DNA of 64,000 nucleotides from Epinephelus fuscoguttatus (Eukaryota > Chordata > Actinopteri > Perciformes > Serranidae): positions 2,463,501 to 2,527,500 of the forward strand of contig NC_064773.1 in assembly GCF_011397635.1 (NCBI RefSeq), given 5' to 3'. Each line of letters begins with the position of its first letter. Position 1 is the first letter of the stretch. This document shows positions 36,501 through 42,449 of this stretch, in pieces. A program made the position numbers and the translations under genes. Below the pieces are notes generated by a model. That model did not search any database and had not been told where the DNA came from. It saw only the letters and a list, made by a program, of their open reading frames with translations.

Positions 36501-37659
36501 CAGCACAATCGCAGTGTTATTATATCGTGACTCAGGTGTAGTGATAGCATCGTATCGTGGGGCTTCTGGTGATTCACAACACTTTTGTGTGTGTTGACAT
36601 TTTGATATTTTGCAGACGAATTCTGCATCAGCCTGATGTCGGCATGAGATGTTTCCGTTTTGGTTTCTTAAATACACAACGTAAGACCAACAAAACTGTG
36701 ACATCATCAGTTGTCACTGCTCTACATCAAACTGATGTTGGGATCACCTGACGTCACAACCTAAAGTCAACCAAACATGAGCGTGTGAGCATGTTGGTGT
36801 GCAGCTGAGAGTTGTATCTGACCTATAATGGTGATAAGATCATATCAGGGGCCTCACACCTTCAACAGTCACAGGGGTCAGTTTATAACTACATCACACT
36901 AACACACTGTCACTGCAGGGACGTTCTGATGCAGTACTTGTACTTGTAACGGAGTACTCTCACTGAGTGCCATCAGTACTTTATTGAACTCTTCCTTCAC
37001 CGCTGCATCCCAGTCTGTTTACATGATCTTACCTGAGACACCAATGCTACCACCACACCCCCAGAGCATCAGAGCTAGTTAGCCCACACGACACACCAAC
37101 GTACCACCACCACTGGTCTGCTCCTCACTCTAACTGGGACCAGTTAGCTCCCATGCTAACTGCTCACTTGAATCCACAGACACGCACCGTTGAGAATTCA
37201 CACACAAAACGATAGCTGACATCACGCTAGCTTGCGGTATGACAGAAGTTAGTGTGCTAGCCGGCTAACAGGCAAGCTAACTGCTAACTGGCGCTGTTAA
37301 CCTGCGAGTCAGTTGTCAGGTTAGCATCACTTGCACCGTGTTAGCTTGCTAACCAGCTAACACCGCTGTAGTTGGAGAGGTTGTCAAATCAAACGCTAAC
37401 GAACACTGTTAGCTAACTAGCTGGCTAGCGATGTGACGATGATCAGACAGGTGGCAGGCTAGCTGTTAGCATGACAGCCCGCAGGCCTGGCTGAGCAGCC
37501 GTTAGCTCCGTGTCTAACATGTAGGAAGGAGCGGACTGAGGTCATAACGTGAGCCCCGCAGACAGGTCTCTGTGCCGGGGTGTGAGTTTACCTGAAATCC
37601 TTGTCGCTGGAGGTCATTTTCTCCAGCAGGTTGGAGATGTGGTACGAGGCGCTCGCCAT
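12438..37659 (-). CDS. cand1: CAND1, cullin-associated NEDD8-dissociated protein 1 (complete, 26 coding exons)
   Basis: CAND1 is an all-HEAT-repeat solenoid that wraps unneddylated cullin-RBX1 and exchanges substrate-receptor modules (such as SKP1-F-box) on cullin-RING ligases in cytosol and nucleus. I joined 26 exons with GT-AG introns (listed separately). Their lengths sum to 3705 nt, giving 1234 codons plus TAA; human CAND1 is 1230. The start is fixed by [20 protein letters not shown], the family N-terminus. The acidic loop (about residues 316-350, DDEDED and YSDDDD) lies in exons 9-10. The C-terminus reads ESMDTS, typical of CAND1 rather than CAND2. Relative to remembered human CAND1 there is a net gain of four residues, mainly a longer NQSEGSDS stretch at about residue 554. 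No frameshift or internal stop was found. Intron 1 is 11.8 kb; most others are under 600 bp, exceptions being introns 10 (1.9 kb), 24 (2.3 kb), 5 and 15. Identification by recognition of the family sequence; very sure. Confidence 0.97.
13227..13334 (-). CDS. cand1: cand1 exon 25 (residues 1125-1160)
   Basis: Encodes [20 protein letters not shown] through RATCTTK. The donor GTACACACACAC lies in a (CA)n tract. Acceptor TTTCAG/ATG. Exon lies 2.3 kb downstream of exon 24, across the satellite. Confidence 0.96.
13335..13959 (-). other. cand1 intron 24, 3' part
   Basis: Unique-looking intron sequence between exon 25 and the pentamer satellite. No other exon is seen. Confidence 0.6.
13960..15655. 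repeat. CpG-rich TGTCG pentamer satellite in cand1 intron 24
   Basis: About 1.7 kb of pentamers: TGTCG with variants TGTTG, TGTCA and TGGTG. Because five is not divisible by three and no rotation gives frequent stops, all three plus-strand frames stay open (up to 462 codons of [12 protein letters not shown] sequence); these are not genes. A longer block starting GTCGTATCGCAGCG is repeated at 13985, 14385 and 14445, showing higher-order structure. It ends ten bases before exon 24. Confidence 0.97.
15665..15829 (-). CDS. cand1: cand1 exon 24 (residues 1070-1124)
   Basis: Encodes [20 protein letters not shown] through [10 protein letters not shown], one of the most conserved stretches of CAND1/CAND2. 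Acceptor (GT)nGCGCAG/GTG, donor CAAG/GTCTCA. The pentamer satellite abuts the donor side. Confidence 0.96.
15841..15857. repeat. (CA)n at the exon 24 acceptor
   Basis: On the transcript this is (TG)n ending TGCGCAG/GTG, standing where the pyrimidine tract should be. Confidence 0.9.
15930..16099 (-). CDS. cand1: cand1 exon 23 (residues 1013-1069)
   Basis: Encodes [20 protein letters not shown] through KVRKELIRE. Acceptor CCTCAG/GT, donor AGAG/GTCCGA, a weak-looking donor. Confidence 0.94.
16221..16316 (-). CDS. cand1: cand1 exon 22 (residues 981-1013)
   Basis: Encodes [20 protein letters not shown] through LLKNCIG. The acceptor is unusual: (GT)n, then TTTATATGAAG/GT, an AAG rather than CAG acceptor. 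Donor ATAG/GTGAAC. Confidence 0.93.
16326..16348. repeat. (CA)n near the exon 22 acceptor
   Basis: Reads as (TG)n in the transcript, ten bases upstream of the AAG acceptor of exon 22. Confidence 0.9.
16805..16975. repeat. 43-bp tandem repeat, four units, including the exon 21 splice donor
   Basis: The unit contains TACCTGATCAGAGTATTGAT and the donor complement ATTACCTGA. Donor-equivalent bases fall at 16818, 16861, 16904 and 16947, exactly 43 apart. The first unit on the transcript strand overlaps the last ten exonic bases. Confidence 0.95.
16947..17123 (-). CDS. cand1: cand1 exon 21 (residues 922-981), donor in tandem repeat
   Basis: Encodes [20 protein letters not shown] through [11 protein letters not shown]. 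Its last ten bases and donor (CTGCTGTCAG/GTAATC) are the first unit of a 43-bp tandem repeat. Donor-like copies therefore recur 43, 86 and 129 nt downstream (exon ends 16904, 16861, 16818). Only 16947 keeps the CAND1 frame. Confidence 0.94.
17204..17339 (-). CDS. cand1: cand1 exon 20 (residues 877-922)
   Basis: Encodes [20 protein letters not shown] through [17 protein letters not shown], one residue shorter than human at the SSSK turn. Acceptor CCTCAG/GTG, donor ATCA/GTGAGA. Confidence 0.94.
17602..17745 (-). CDS. cand1: cand1 exon 19 (residues 829-876)
   Basis: Encodes [20 protein letters not shown] through AFSSSSEE. Acceptor TGACAG/GAC, donor AGAG/GTAACA. Phase 0 at both ends. Confidence 0.95.
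17877..18065 (-). CDS. cand1: cand1 exon 18 (residues 766-828)
   Basis: Encodes [20 protein letters not shown] through AVVGQFIQ. The acceptor is a (GT)n run followed by TTCAG/GC. Donor CCAG/GTGAAC. Confidence 0.95.
18070..18100. repeat. (CA)n at the exon 18 acceptor
   Basis: In the transcript (GT)15 leads directly to TTCAG/GC. No true polypyrimidine tract is present. Confidence 0.9.
18163..18400 (-). CDS. cand1: cand1 exon 17 (residues 686-765)
   Basis: Encodes [20 protein letters not shown] through [15 protein letters not shown]. It is the largest exon (238 nt). The [16 protein letters not shown] segment matches CAND1. Acceptor CTTCAG/CT, donor CCAG/GTACAG. Confidence 0.95.
18504..18657 (-). 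CDS. cand1: cand1 exon 16 (residues 635-686)
   Basis: Encodes [20 protein letters not shown] through LDILLRNYS. The donor GTGACACACACAC lies in a (CA)n tract. Acceptor TTGCAG/CT. Confidence 0.94.
18658..19341 (-). other. cand1 intron 15
   Basis: 684 bp of intron with a (CA)n tract at 18907-18933 and otherwise unremarkable sequence. No extra exon found. Confidence 0.7.
19342..19431 (-). CDS. cand1: cand1 exon 15 (residues 605-635)
   Basis: Encodes [20 protein letters not shown] then [10 protein letters not shown]. Acceptor GTGTAG/GT, donor AAAG/GTAAGC, a near-consensus donor. Confidence 0.94.
19521..19689 (-). CDS. cand1: cand1 exon 14 (residues 549-605)
   Basis: Begins [20 protein letters not shown] and runs to GQIICNLG. 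The stretch after VIRPLD is about four residues longer than the human sequence I recall. Acceptor CTCCAG/GTG, donor CTAG/GTAACC. Confidence 0.95.
19774..19982 (-). CDS. cand1: cand1 exon 13 (residues 479-548)
   Basis: Encodes [20 protein letters not shown] through LLVTQQLVK. Acceptor TTTCAG/GT, donor CAAG/GTGGGA. The following intron is only 84 nt. Confidence 0.95.
20098..20460 (+). mobile_element. Myb-like (Harbinger ORF1-type) transposon fragment in cand1 intron 12
   Basis: GCAGTTAGCAGCTAACTCA leads to an ATG at 20169 and a 34-codon frame [20 protein letters not shown] ending TGA 20271-20273. The W-x4-EV-x2-LI pattern is that of the SANT/Myb-like domain in Harbinger ORF1 proteins. A sister copy lies at 63440-63660. 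Truncated, antisense to cand1. Confidence 0.6.
20550..20691 (-). CDS. cand1: cand1 exon 12 (residues 432-479)
   Basis: Encodes [20 protein letters not shown] through SHIPVLIPG. Acceptor GCGCAG/GTC, donor CCAG/GTAATG. An antisense open frame over this exon is a shadow. Confidence 0.94.
21005..21145 (-). CDS. cand1: cand1 exon 11 (residues 385-431)
   Basis: Encodes [20 protein letters not shown] through TPLTMLQSQ. Its acceptor is odd: a long (TG)n tract runs directly into TAG/GAG with almost no pyrimidine tract. Donor CCAG/GTGATG. Confidence 0.94.
21146..21196. repeat. (CA)n at the exon 11 acceptor
   Basis: About 23 CA units; in the transcript (TG)n ends TGTAG/GAG. This is the longest such tract in the gene. 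Confidence 0.92.
21197..21853. other. cand1 intron 10, 3' part, unassigned
   Basis: No exon or named repeat. Sequence near 21490-21700 is GC-richer (ACACCGGCACACCGTGAGG) and may belong to an unrecognised element next to family A copy 1. Confidence 0.35.
21854..22274 (+). mobile_element. Palindromic MITE family A, copy 1 (single arm)
   Basis: Starts TAAAGGTGCAGACACATCAA and matches 25940-26356 closely, ending where copy 2 turns into its second half. A frame of about 140 codons with a matching peptide in copies 2 and 3 is part of the repeat, not a host gene. Confidence 0.8.
22275..23012. other. cand1 intron 10, 5' part
   Basis: Unique-looking intron sequence between family A copy 1 and exon 10. 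Nothing else recognised. Confidence 0.45.
23013..23164 (-). CDS. cand1: cand1 exon 10 (residues 334-384), end of acidic loop
   Basis: Encodes [20 protein letters not shown] then [20 protein letters not shown]. It is a full match to the family; the exon ends in phase 0 at FK. Acceptor GTCCAG/GC, donor CAAG/GTACCG. Confidence 0.95.
23337..23482 (-). CDS. cand1: cand1 exon 9 (residues 285-334), start of acidic loop
   Basis: Encodes [20 protein letters not shown] then a run rich in Asp and Glu ([16 protein letters not shown]). The acidic, probably disordered loop is a constant feature of CAND1 between HEAT repeats. Donor CAAG/GTACTG. Confidence 0.95.
23560..23665 (-). CDS. cand1: cand1 exon 8 (residues 250-285)
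   Basis: Encodes [19 protein letters not shown] through QAFESFVRR. Acceptor TTTTAG/GC (a TAG acceptor), donor GGAG/GTAACA. Confidence 0.94.
23765..23933 (-). CDS. cand1: cand1 exon 7 (residues 194-250)
   Basis: Encodes [18 protein letters not shown] through [15 protein letters not shown] repeats of the N-terminal half. Acceptor TTTCAG/AGG, donor ATCG/GTGAGT. Confidence 0.95.
24034..24121 (-). CDS. cand1: cand1 exon 6 (residues 164-193)
   Basis: Encodes [20 protein letters not shown] through LAVRK. Acceptor TCTGCAG/A, donor AAAG/GTACAG. The preceding intron 5 holds a LINE tail on the opposite strand. Confidence 0.95.
24310..24600 (+). mobile_element. LINE 3' fragment with reverse-transcriptase C-terminal remnant
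   Basis: The frame at 24305-24490 reads [20 protein letters not shown] and later [16 protein letters not shown], the typical end of fish non-LTR element ORF2 (LRSS...VPR...AFAxxAxxLWNSLP). It lies antisense in cand1 intron 5. The 3' UTR follows with ATT repeats. Dead fragment. Confidence 0.7.
24601..24990. other. cand1 intron 5 remainder
   Basis: Non-coding; nothing recognised between the LINE fragment and exon 5. Confidence 0.5.
24991..25114 (-). CDS. cand1: cand1 exon 5 (residues 123-164)
   Basis: Encodes [20 protein letters not shown] through DIMADMLCR. The Cys before the final Arg replaces the Ser I remember in mammals. Acceptor TTTCAG/GC, donor GCAG/GTACAC. Confidence 0.95.
25274..25428 (-). 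CDS. cand1: cand1 exon 4 (residues 71-123)
   Basis: Encodes [19 protein letters not shown] through the ELPPASSG segment, near-identical to other vertebrate CAND1. Acceptor CTTCAG/C, donor AGTG/GTACAA. Confidence 0.95.
25516..25583 (-). CDS. cand1: cand1 exon 3 (residues 49-71)
   Basis: Encodes [20 protein letters not shown] and VK, a canonical HEAT helix pair, ending within the Cys71 codon. Acceptor GACAG/GTG, donor ATG/GTGAAA. Confidence 0.95.
25708..25783 (-). CDS. cand1: cand1 exon 2 (residues 23-48)
   Basis: Completes Arg23 and continues [11 protein letters not shown] to the ERK of the first HEAT repeat. Acceptor CTCTCCAG/G, donor AAG/GTCAGT; ends in phase 0. It is separated from exon 1 by 11.8 kb of repeat-rich intron. 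Confidence 0.95.
25940..26759 (+). mobile_element. Palindromic MITE family A, copy 2 (full length, 820 bp)
   Basis: Ends TAAAGGTGCGGACACACCAA and (reversed) TAAAGGCCCTGACACACCAA, flanked by GAC on both sides. A 69-bp segment at 26222-26290 (CTCCACTTCACTCAGCTGCC...) returns reversed at 26422-26490, so the centre folds back on itself. Encodes no recognisable transposase. Sits at the 3' end of cand1 intron 1. Confidence 0.85.
26762..27302. mobile_element. hAT-like remnant with CCGATAT-type right end
   Basis: The right end reads TCCATATCGGTCGGGCCCTA, in reverse TAGGGCCCGACCGATATGGA, a terminus common to fish hAT elements. The left end CTAGGGCCATTATAGCC abuts family A copy 2. No transposase frame remains. 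Confidence 0.5.
27303..29060. other. cand1 intron 1, unassigned segment
   Basis: AT-rich intron sequence with only short open frames; no exon, array or transposon end recognised. Confidence 0.45.
29061..30180. mobile_element. Possible MITE remnant (TTTAAAGGGATACCTCGC)
   Basis: Begins with a TTTAAAGGGATA word like the TTAAAGGGATAGTTCACC termini of fish repeats. It contains CpG-rich inner sequence such as CGAGCCACCGCGGAC. No matching right end could be fixed, so the extent is uncertain. Confidence 0.25.
30880..31101 (-). pseudogene. BED zinc-finger fragment of a hAT transposase
   Basis: Frame reads [20 protein letters not shown] then [14 protein letters not shown], with the Cys-x2-Cys and the closing His/Cys/His of a BED finger. 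There is an M start but the frame ends soon after. Transposon origin, not a host gene. Confidence 0.6.
31246..31458 (+). pseudogene. BED zinc-finger fragment of a ZBED/hAT-type transposase
   Basis: [10 protein letters not shown]...[18 protein letters not shown] then [17 protein letters not shown] is a classic ZBED-type BED finger (Cys-x2-Cys, His-x4-His). The frame runs out after FKEFKV, before any DDE or dimerisation domain. Confidence 0.75.
31800..31995. mobile_element. ACTCAAGTACT-type dispersed repeat
   Basis: TTTACTCAAGTACTGTGCTT then ACTTGTACTTTACTTAAGTA and CACTACATCTCAGA-like words mark a very common fish repeat. Related pieces lie near 10480, 41380-41530, 44740-44850, 47730-47885 and 48350-48590. 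Confidence 0.55.
32094..32865. mobile_element. hAT-like remnant (TTAATTGCGATGCGATTA motif)
   Basis: Starts with AACATGTTAATTGCGATGCG and ends with GTGATTAATCCCAATTAACT and GTCACGTGACAGCCCTA. These are ends I associate with fish hAT elements. A 76-codon frame (32175-32405) matches no domain I can name. Confidence 0.45.
32866..33480. other. cand1 intron 1, unassigned segment
   Basis: No exon or named repeat recognised. Confidence 0.4.
33484..33523. repeat. (GA)20 microsatellite
   Basis: Pure GA run directly abutting the TAG target duplication of the Harbinger-like element. Confidence 0.92.
33527..34387 (+). mobile_element. Harbinger-like transposon, 861 bp, with TAG target duplication
   Basis: Ends GTGTGTTCGAAACCGTCCAC and (reversed) GCTGTGTTCGAAATCGTTCC share 12 of 13 leading bases and are flanked by TAG (33524-33526, 34388-34390). 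TATATAGTGCACTA is repeated inside both ends. A short frame from 33969 ([20 protein letters not shown]) looks like the Leu/Arg-rich start of a Harbinger nuclease, now truncated. Confidence 0.7.
34388..34920. other. cand1 intron 1, unassigned segment
   Basis: AT-rich, no coding or repeat signal recognised. Confidence 0.4.
34925..35690. mobile_element. Inverted-end repeat with TTTTGGCCCCC ends
   Basis: GGGGGCAGTTTTGGCCCCCA (34960) and GGGGGCAATTTTGGCCCCCG (35596) are near-identical words at the two ends of a 760-bp AT-rich segment. The outer flanks also share GAAATTA/TAATTTC. Looks like a non-autonomous DNA transposon; family unknown. Confidence 0.45.
35985..36560. mobile_element. Possible hAT-type remnant (AGGGCTGCAACGATGTC)
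   Basis: CACTAGGGCTGCAACGAT is a common left terminus of fish hAT-type repeats and TCGTATCGTGGGG marks a possible right end near 36548. No coding content. Boundaries uncertain. Confidence 0.4.
36561..37070. other. cand1 intron 1, 5' part
   Basis: Non-coding; includes CATCAGCCTGATGTCGGCAT with a relative (CATCAAACTGATGTTGGGAT) 110 bp later, a small local duplication. Confidence 0.4.
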
Positions 37660-37690
37660 GTCGGGTGCTGTTAGCTGTTAGCCTCCTGCT
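37071..37690. promoter_or_regulatory. GTTAGC/GCTAAC motif cluster over cand1 promoter and intron 1 start
   Basis: About 17 copies of the hexamer GTTAGC or its complement GCTAAC occur in roughly 620 bp, where well under one is expected by chance. Copies lie in both orientations with irregular spacing, so this is not a tandem repeat. The cluster spans the first part of intron 1, exon 1 and the bases just upstream of the ATG. The function is unknown. Confidence 0.6.
37592..37659 (-). CDS. cand1: cand1 exon 1 (residues 1-23)
   Basis: Encodes [20 protein letters not shown] and three more residues, ending in phase 2 inside an Arg codon. The donor reads CAG/GTAAAC. The ATG at 37659-37657 matches the conserved CAND1 start, so no upstream start is needed. 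Confidence 0.95.
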
Positions 37691-37960
37691 AGCGCTCAGT
37701 GTGTGAGAGACTGTCCGTGTGTCTGTCTGTGTCTCTGGCAGTCTGTCTCACGGTGCTGGTCGTCAGGTTCCTGGAGGTAAAGTGTGTGTGTGTATGTGTG
37801 TGTGTGTGTGTGTGTGTGTCTGCTGCTGCTGCCGCCTTTCTCTCTTGCTACAGCGACTGTCGCATCCCGGGGCGCGGAGTTTGGTTTGTTTGAATGAGGC
37901 TCCCGTTCTCTCTGCAGAGGGGCGGGGTTAGCAGGGTGGACGCTGCGGGGTCGAAGGTCA
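37660..37960 (-). promoter_or_regulatory. cand1 5' UTR and core promoter region
   Basis: Immediately upstream of the cand1 ATG. It carries GTTAGC repeats at 37670-37682, a (GT)n tract at about 37780-37820, a CTGCTGCTGC run, a CpG-rich segment (37858-37960) and a GC box (GGGGCGGGG near 37920). No TATA box is obvious, which fits a housekeeping promoter. The start site cannot be set from sequence alone. Confidence 0.55.
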
Positions 37961-37983
37961 GAGTCGGAGAGTTTTTTTCACAC

Positions 37984-38010
37984 GCTTTTTTTTAATCTCT
38001 ATTATTATTA

Positions 38011-38045
<35 letters not shown>

Positions 38046-38064
38046 GTTGTTGTTGTTGTTGTTG

Positions 38065-38107
<43 letters not shown>

Positions 38108-38648
38108 ATGTTTTGATTATTTTCCTTTCCTAAATCATGTTTGTTTGTTGTTTTTAAATCTCTGACATTATAATTATTCTAATTATAATCTATTTATTTG
38201 TTTATTGATTTATTTATTAGATGTATTGGGCAGGGAACAAAAAAAGATATTTTACAAAACATTAGTTTAAAAACAATTCCCGTTTTTAATTATTTTCCTT
38301 AATCTTTTTTATTATTATTATAATTTAATAATAATATAATATAATATATAATATAATTATATAATCCCCATTGGAATTTACTAAAATAATTACAATAATA
38401 ATTATTATTTAATTATTTATATGTCAAGGAACAAAAATTAAGGATTAATTTAAAAAAAAAACAATTGTCTCAATTTTTTCTATTTTTTTTTTCTTGAATC
38501 ATGTTTTTGTTATTATTGTTTTGTGTTTTTTTTATTATTTATTTGTTTATTTTTTTAATCTCCAACAAACTGGCTGGTTTCCTATATTAACTCTATATTA
38601 CAAAACATAATAACAATATTAATAATAATAATAATTATAATAATATAC

Positions 38649-38681
<33 letters not shown>

Positions 38682-39010
38682 GTTTTTTAACTATTTTCCT
38701 GAATTATGTTTGTTTGTTGTTGTTGTTTTTAATCTCTGACATTATTAGCGCTTGTCATGGGCAGCCCACTCTGACATCTCTCCACTTAGTGCATGAATAG
38801 GTCCAGTTTGTGCGTGTGTATTCGGACCTGTGTGTAAATGACAAACAGAGTGTTTGTTTGTTTTTTAAATCTCTAACAAACTGAATAGTTTCCTATATTA
38901 ACTCTATATTACAAACATAATAACAATATTAATAATAATAATAATAATAGATTAATTAAAAAACAGATATCCTGAATCATGTTTTGTTTTTGTTTTTTGT
39001 TTGTTTTTAA
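37984..39010. repeat. AT-rich tract with long ATT/GTT trinucleotide arrays
   Basis: (ATT)n at 38017-38043, (GTT)n at 38045-38070 and (ATT)n at 38071-38105, with further ATT tracts near 38310, 38620 and 38930. Words like CTCTAACAAACTGAATAGTT recur at 38565 and 38868, so an internal duplication of about 305 bp is present. Confidence 0.8.
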
Positions 39011-39740
39011 TGGTGTTTACCTAATTCTTCACACACTTTTTGCCATATTTTGTTACTTTCCATCTGCATTTCCAGCATGTCACCACAATAATTACTAAAT
39101 TACCAAGGTTCATATGAGCACGCGTTCAAAATACAAAAGAGTTACAAACAGTTGTTCCGTCTCTGTCTGTTTTGTTGTTGTTTGCCATAATAAACTAATT
39201 ACCTGTGTATTTTGGACTAACCCTTCTGTTTCTGATATTTCACAGACAAAACTATTAGTTGGTTAAAAAAGAAAACAAGCAGCAGATTAATCAACAATGA
39301 AAATAACTGTGTCAAATCAAAACTGACAGGACGGATTTCTTACATAAGTTTCTGACATCACAGGAGAGTCAGTCTGGTCTGAACATGTGTGCCACGTTAT
39401 TGTGCTCCATAATGGTTTTATAAATGAAAAGGCAGACGGTGCAGAGGCAGAGCGTCTTCAACAGATTCACTGTGTCAGTTTGAAGTTGACCTTGAGGATC
39501 ATTTGCTCGGAGAAAAGCTTAACAAATCTTTTCAGCAGTGAAGCTGCAAAACTGTGAGAGATACTCAGCACTGGAGGAACACTGCTGCAGATTTTACATC
39601 ACTGGAACTGAAACACCAAAGTAATGTAGACCTGTGTGTCCACATACGGCAGAGACCGTTTGAGCTACTCAGCCAGCATCTTTGACTCTGAGCTCTGAGT
39701 GCTTCACACTGGAGGACAGGTTCCTGAGCTTCTTTCCTAA
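39011..39740. other. Intergenic sequence, nothing recognised
   Basis: No exon or named repeat between the AT-rich tract and the duplicated unit at 39759. Confidence 0.4.
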
Positions 39741-39758
39741 GTCAGAAGTCGGGGTTTG

Positions 39759-40475
39759 GGGGCCAAAACAAGGACCACAGATTTGGACTCACTGAGCCGG
39801 AGGAAGTTTTGTGACATCCATCTGACAGACAAGCCATAACCAACACAGTCTCACTGTGACCTCGTCACATGTCCTCGTTTGGTCATGGACTTTCCACGTC
39901 CACATATGACGTCCAAGGTACCCTGGGTGTGTTGGTTGTTGACGTTCTGGGACGCCGTGTCAACTTCAGCCTGTTACATGCATTGTCTGTTTTCAAAATA
40001 CACTTCTGTTTTCACAGGAAATGTACAGTTTGATACAGTCTCTTTCAAAATAAAAGCACTAAGTCAGTACAACACCACAAATTGACGTTTTTTTTCCTTC
40101 AACAGCAAACGCACATGATTACGTTTAGGAAAAAAGAACAGGGTTTGGCTTTAGAATCTTACCGGACATGAACACCGCTCTCTTCGGGTGAAAGTCGTGT
40201 TGGACCCATACACCAATGCTCCTGTCCTTCCCAGTTGGACTTACGCCACTTTAACTTTCGTCCTTGTCCCGCTGCGTTTCCCCCTGATGCCATGAACCAC
40301 CGTTAAACTATAACGGCAACCAGCAAAGGATCATGTCGACATTAAAGGACACCTTTGTTTGGGTGGTTTCTGACACCGCAAGTCACTGCTGGAGCGCCCG
40401 ATTACAATGACTTTGGAGTGAGACCAGGCTCGTTTTGGGGGGCTAAAAAGAAGGACGTCAGATTTGGACTCACTG
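39759..40475. repeat. Dispersed repeat with a duplicated unit (GATTTGGACTCACTGAG)
   Basis: CAGATTTGGACTCACTGAGC followed by GGAAGTTTTGTGACATCCA at 39780-39822 recurs at 40459-40475 plus 41224-41258, where it is split by an insertion. The intervening sequence (CATACACCAATGCTCCTGTC and around) belongs to a common fish repeat. Confidence 0.6.
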
Positions 40476-41223
40476 GGTGTGGTTACGTGATGGCTTCTCA
40501 TTCAGAATTAAATAAATCTGAATGAAATAAATCTGAATTAAAGGCTTTCCAGGTAGTTTACATGGGAAATATTCATTCTGAATGAGGGTTTACATGGAGA
40601 TCAGTTTAATCATCTTTATTCAGGTCTGTGCAAGGTTTGGGGCAGGGAAGGTTTCTGATTGGATAGGGGGCGGGGCGGATGTTACGTGTTTACGTTTACC
40701 GGAAGAAAACACTGTAGTCCTCACTCCGGATAACAAGATGCTTGACGACGCCGTTCTTAGTGCCTTTTTCAGGCTTGTTTTGCTGATATTCTTGAAGCAG
40801 CAGTACGACAACAACCTTGTTCTGCTAATGCTTCGTCTGTTGAGGAGGAGAAGGGAGGCAGAAGGTTGAAGAAGGGAGGTAGAAGACCGTGCTGTGGAGA
40901 ATGGAAACCGGTGAGTGCAACGAGTCCGACTGCTCTATCTCAGCCCGTTGCTATGTGCGCTATATACGTCATCGCACCAGAAGGGCAAGGAAACGAGCAC
41001 GCGCAGAAAGACCGGAATGATCTTAAAGAGGAATGAGTGTATACAAGTGAGAGAAATTCTTTCATACAGAATTAGAAACGGAATATTCCAGCCCCTTACA
41101 TCGGATTGAATTTTCAATCGCATTGGCCATTTTCATTCTGAATTAGGTGTTTACAAGATCACTGTTAATAGGAATGAACTTTCGTTCCGAATGAAAAGGG
41201 AATTAAACTGCCCATGTAAACAC
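40476..41223 (+). mobile_element. DNA transposon, 748 bp, with 8-bp target duplication
   Basis: Inserted inside the duplicated repeat: ACTCACTG (40468-40475) and ACTCAGTG (41224-41231) flank it, and the intact sister at 39790 shows the empty site. The ends GGTGTGGTTACGTGATGG and (reversed) GTGTTTACATGGGC are imperfect inverted repeats. A frame at 40582-40869 ends LVLLMLRLLRRRREAEG, like the basic start of a transposase. Confidence 0.6.
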
Positions 41224-41231
41224 ACTCAGTG

Positions 41232-41950
41232 AGCTGGAAGAAGTTTTGTGACATCCACAACTTAATATCTGAGAGACAGGTCATGACATGAGAGAGACCA
41301 GACAGCAGAACATAAAGCTGCGTGTCATCTGCATAACTGTGGAAATGAATATTATAACTGCGGATTATCTGAAGTACAGTATATTTTGATATTCATACAT
41401 TTGTACCTTCGCTTTACTGAGAGTACTCACTAAAGTTGTCAGATAAATGTTGTGAAGTACAACGTAGAACATCTGCCTCTGAGATGTGGTGGAGTGCAGG
41501 TATAAAGTCTCATGAAATGCTAAGTACAAGTACCCAAGGATTGCAGTTTTCACCCTGCATACATTTCCATCTTCTGACCCTCCAGCAGAAACCTGAGTTC
41601 CTCCTGAAACTCCAGAGCTTCCTCACCATTTGCACCCAAACATCAGACCTCCCCTCCTCTTTCTGTTCCACGATCTCAGCCTGTTAATGACGATAAAGGC
41701 GTTAAACTGCGTCTGACCCGGGGCACACATCGAGGGCGAGCCTGGCGACACCTGTGCATCTCTTTTGGCTCTTTAATGAAGCTCTTTGGATCACTTTGTT
41801 TGATTGGATCATCTCCTCCTGATGTGAATCACCTGCAGCAGGTGTGTCTGTTGAAAAGAAACCCCTCAGTGAGAAACCACTTCCTGTTTACTGATGAATT
41901 AAAGTGAGAGAGACTGAATCAAACACAACTGTACAGAGCTCTCTACGGCT
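41232..41950. other. Intergenic sequence
   Basis: Holds the tail of the duplicated unit and an ACTCAAGTAC-type remnant (about 41380-41540). No gene recognised. Confidence 0.4.
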
Positions 41951-41953
41951 ACA

Positions 41954-41956
<3 letters not shown>

Positions 41957-42007
<51 letters not shown>
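41957..42007. repeat. (GT)n microsatellite
   Basis: About 25 GT units. Further GT tracts at 42165-42198 and 42302-42340, with ACACAC at 42053-42070 and 42400-42410. Confidence 0.95.
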
Positions 42008-42008
<1 letters not shown>

Positions 42009-42161
42009 AGGGCTATATCGAGCACATTATCCTCTGCTTAATAATGAATCACCCACACACACACACACAGGAGGACACAGTCATTTCATACATGCAGCAG
42101 AGACATTCAGGATATTCAGGATGTTGTAGTTGTTTATTCATGCTGGATGAATACATTCAAA

Positions 42162-42200
<39 letters not shown>

Positions 42201-42298
42201 GGATGAGTCACAGATCAGTTGAGTGGGATGTTTACAAACCCCCAGGCGCTCTCTCTCTGTTGACACATAATGCAGCCACTGACATATGCATGCTGTGA

Positions 42299-42343
<45 letters not shown>

Positions 42344-42449
42344 ATGCATTGACAGCGTTTGACAGTAATCTATGAAATGAGGCTCCAGCTGCATCTCAAA
42401 CACACACACACGCACTCTCAGTCCTCTTCAGATGTCTCACAGGAAATGA

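Noticed and set aside
12438..37659. CAND2 instead of CAND1
   Set aside because: The start [15 protein letters not shown], the intact acidic loop and the ESMDTS end fit CAND1; CAND2 is more divergent in the middle repeats and at the C-terminus.
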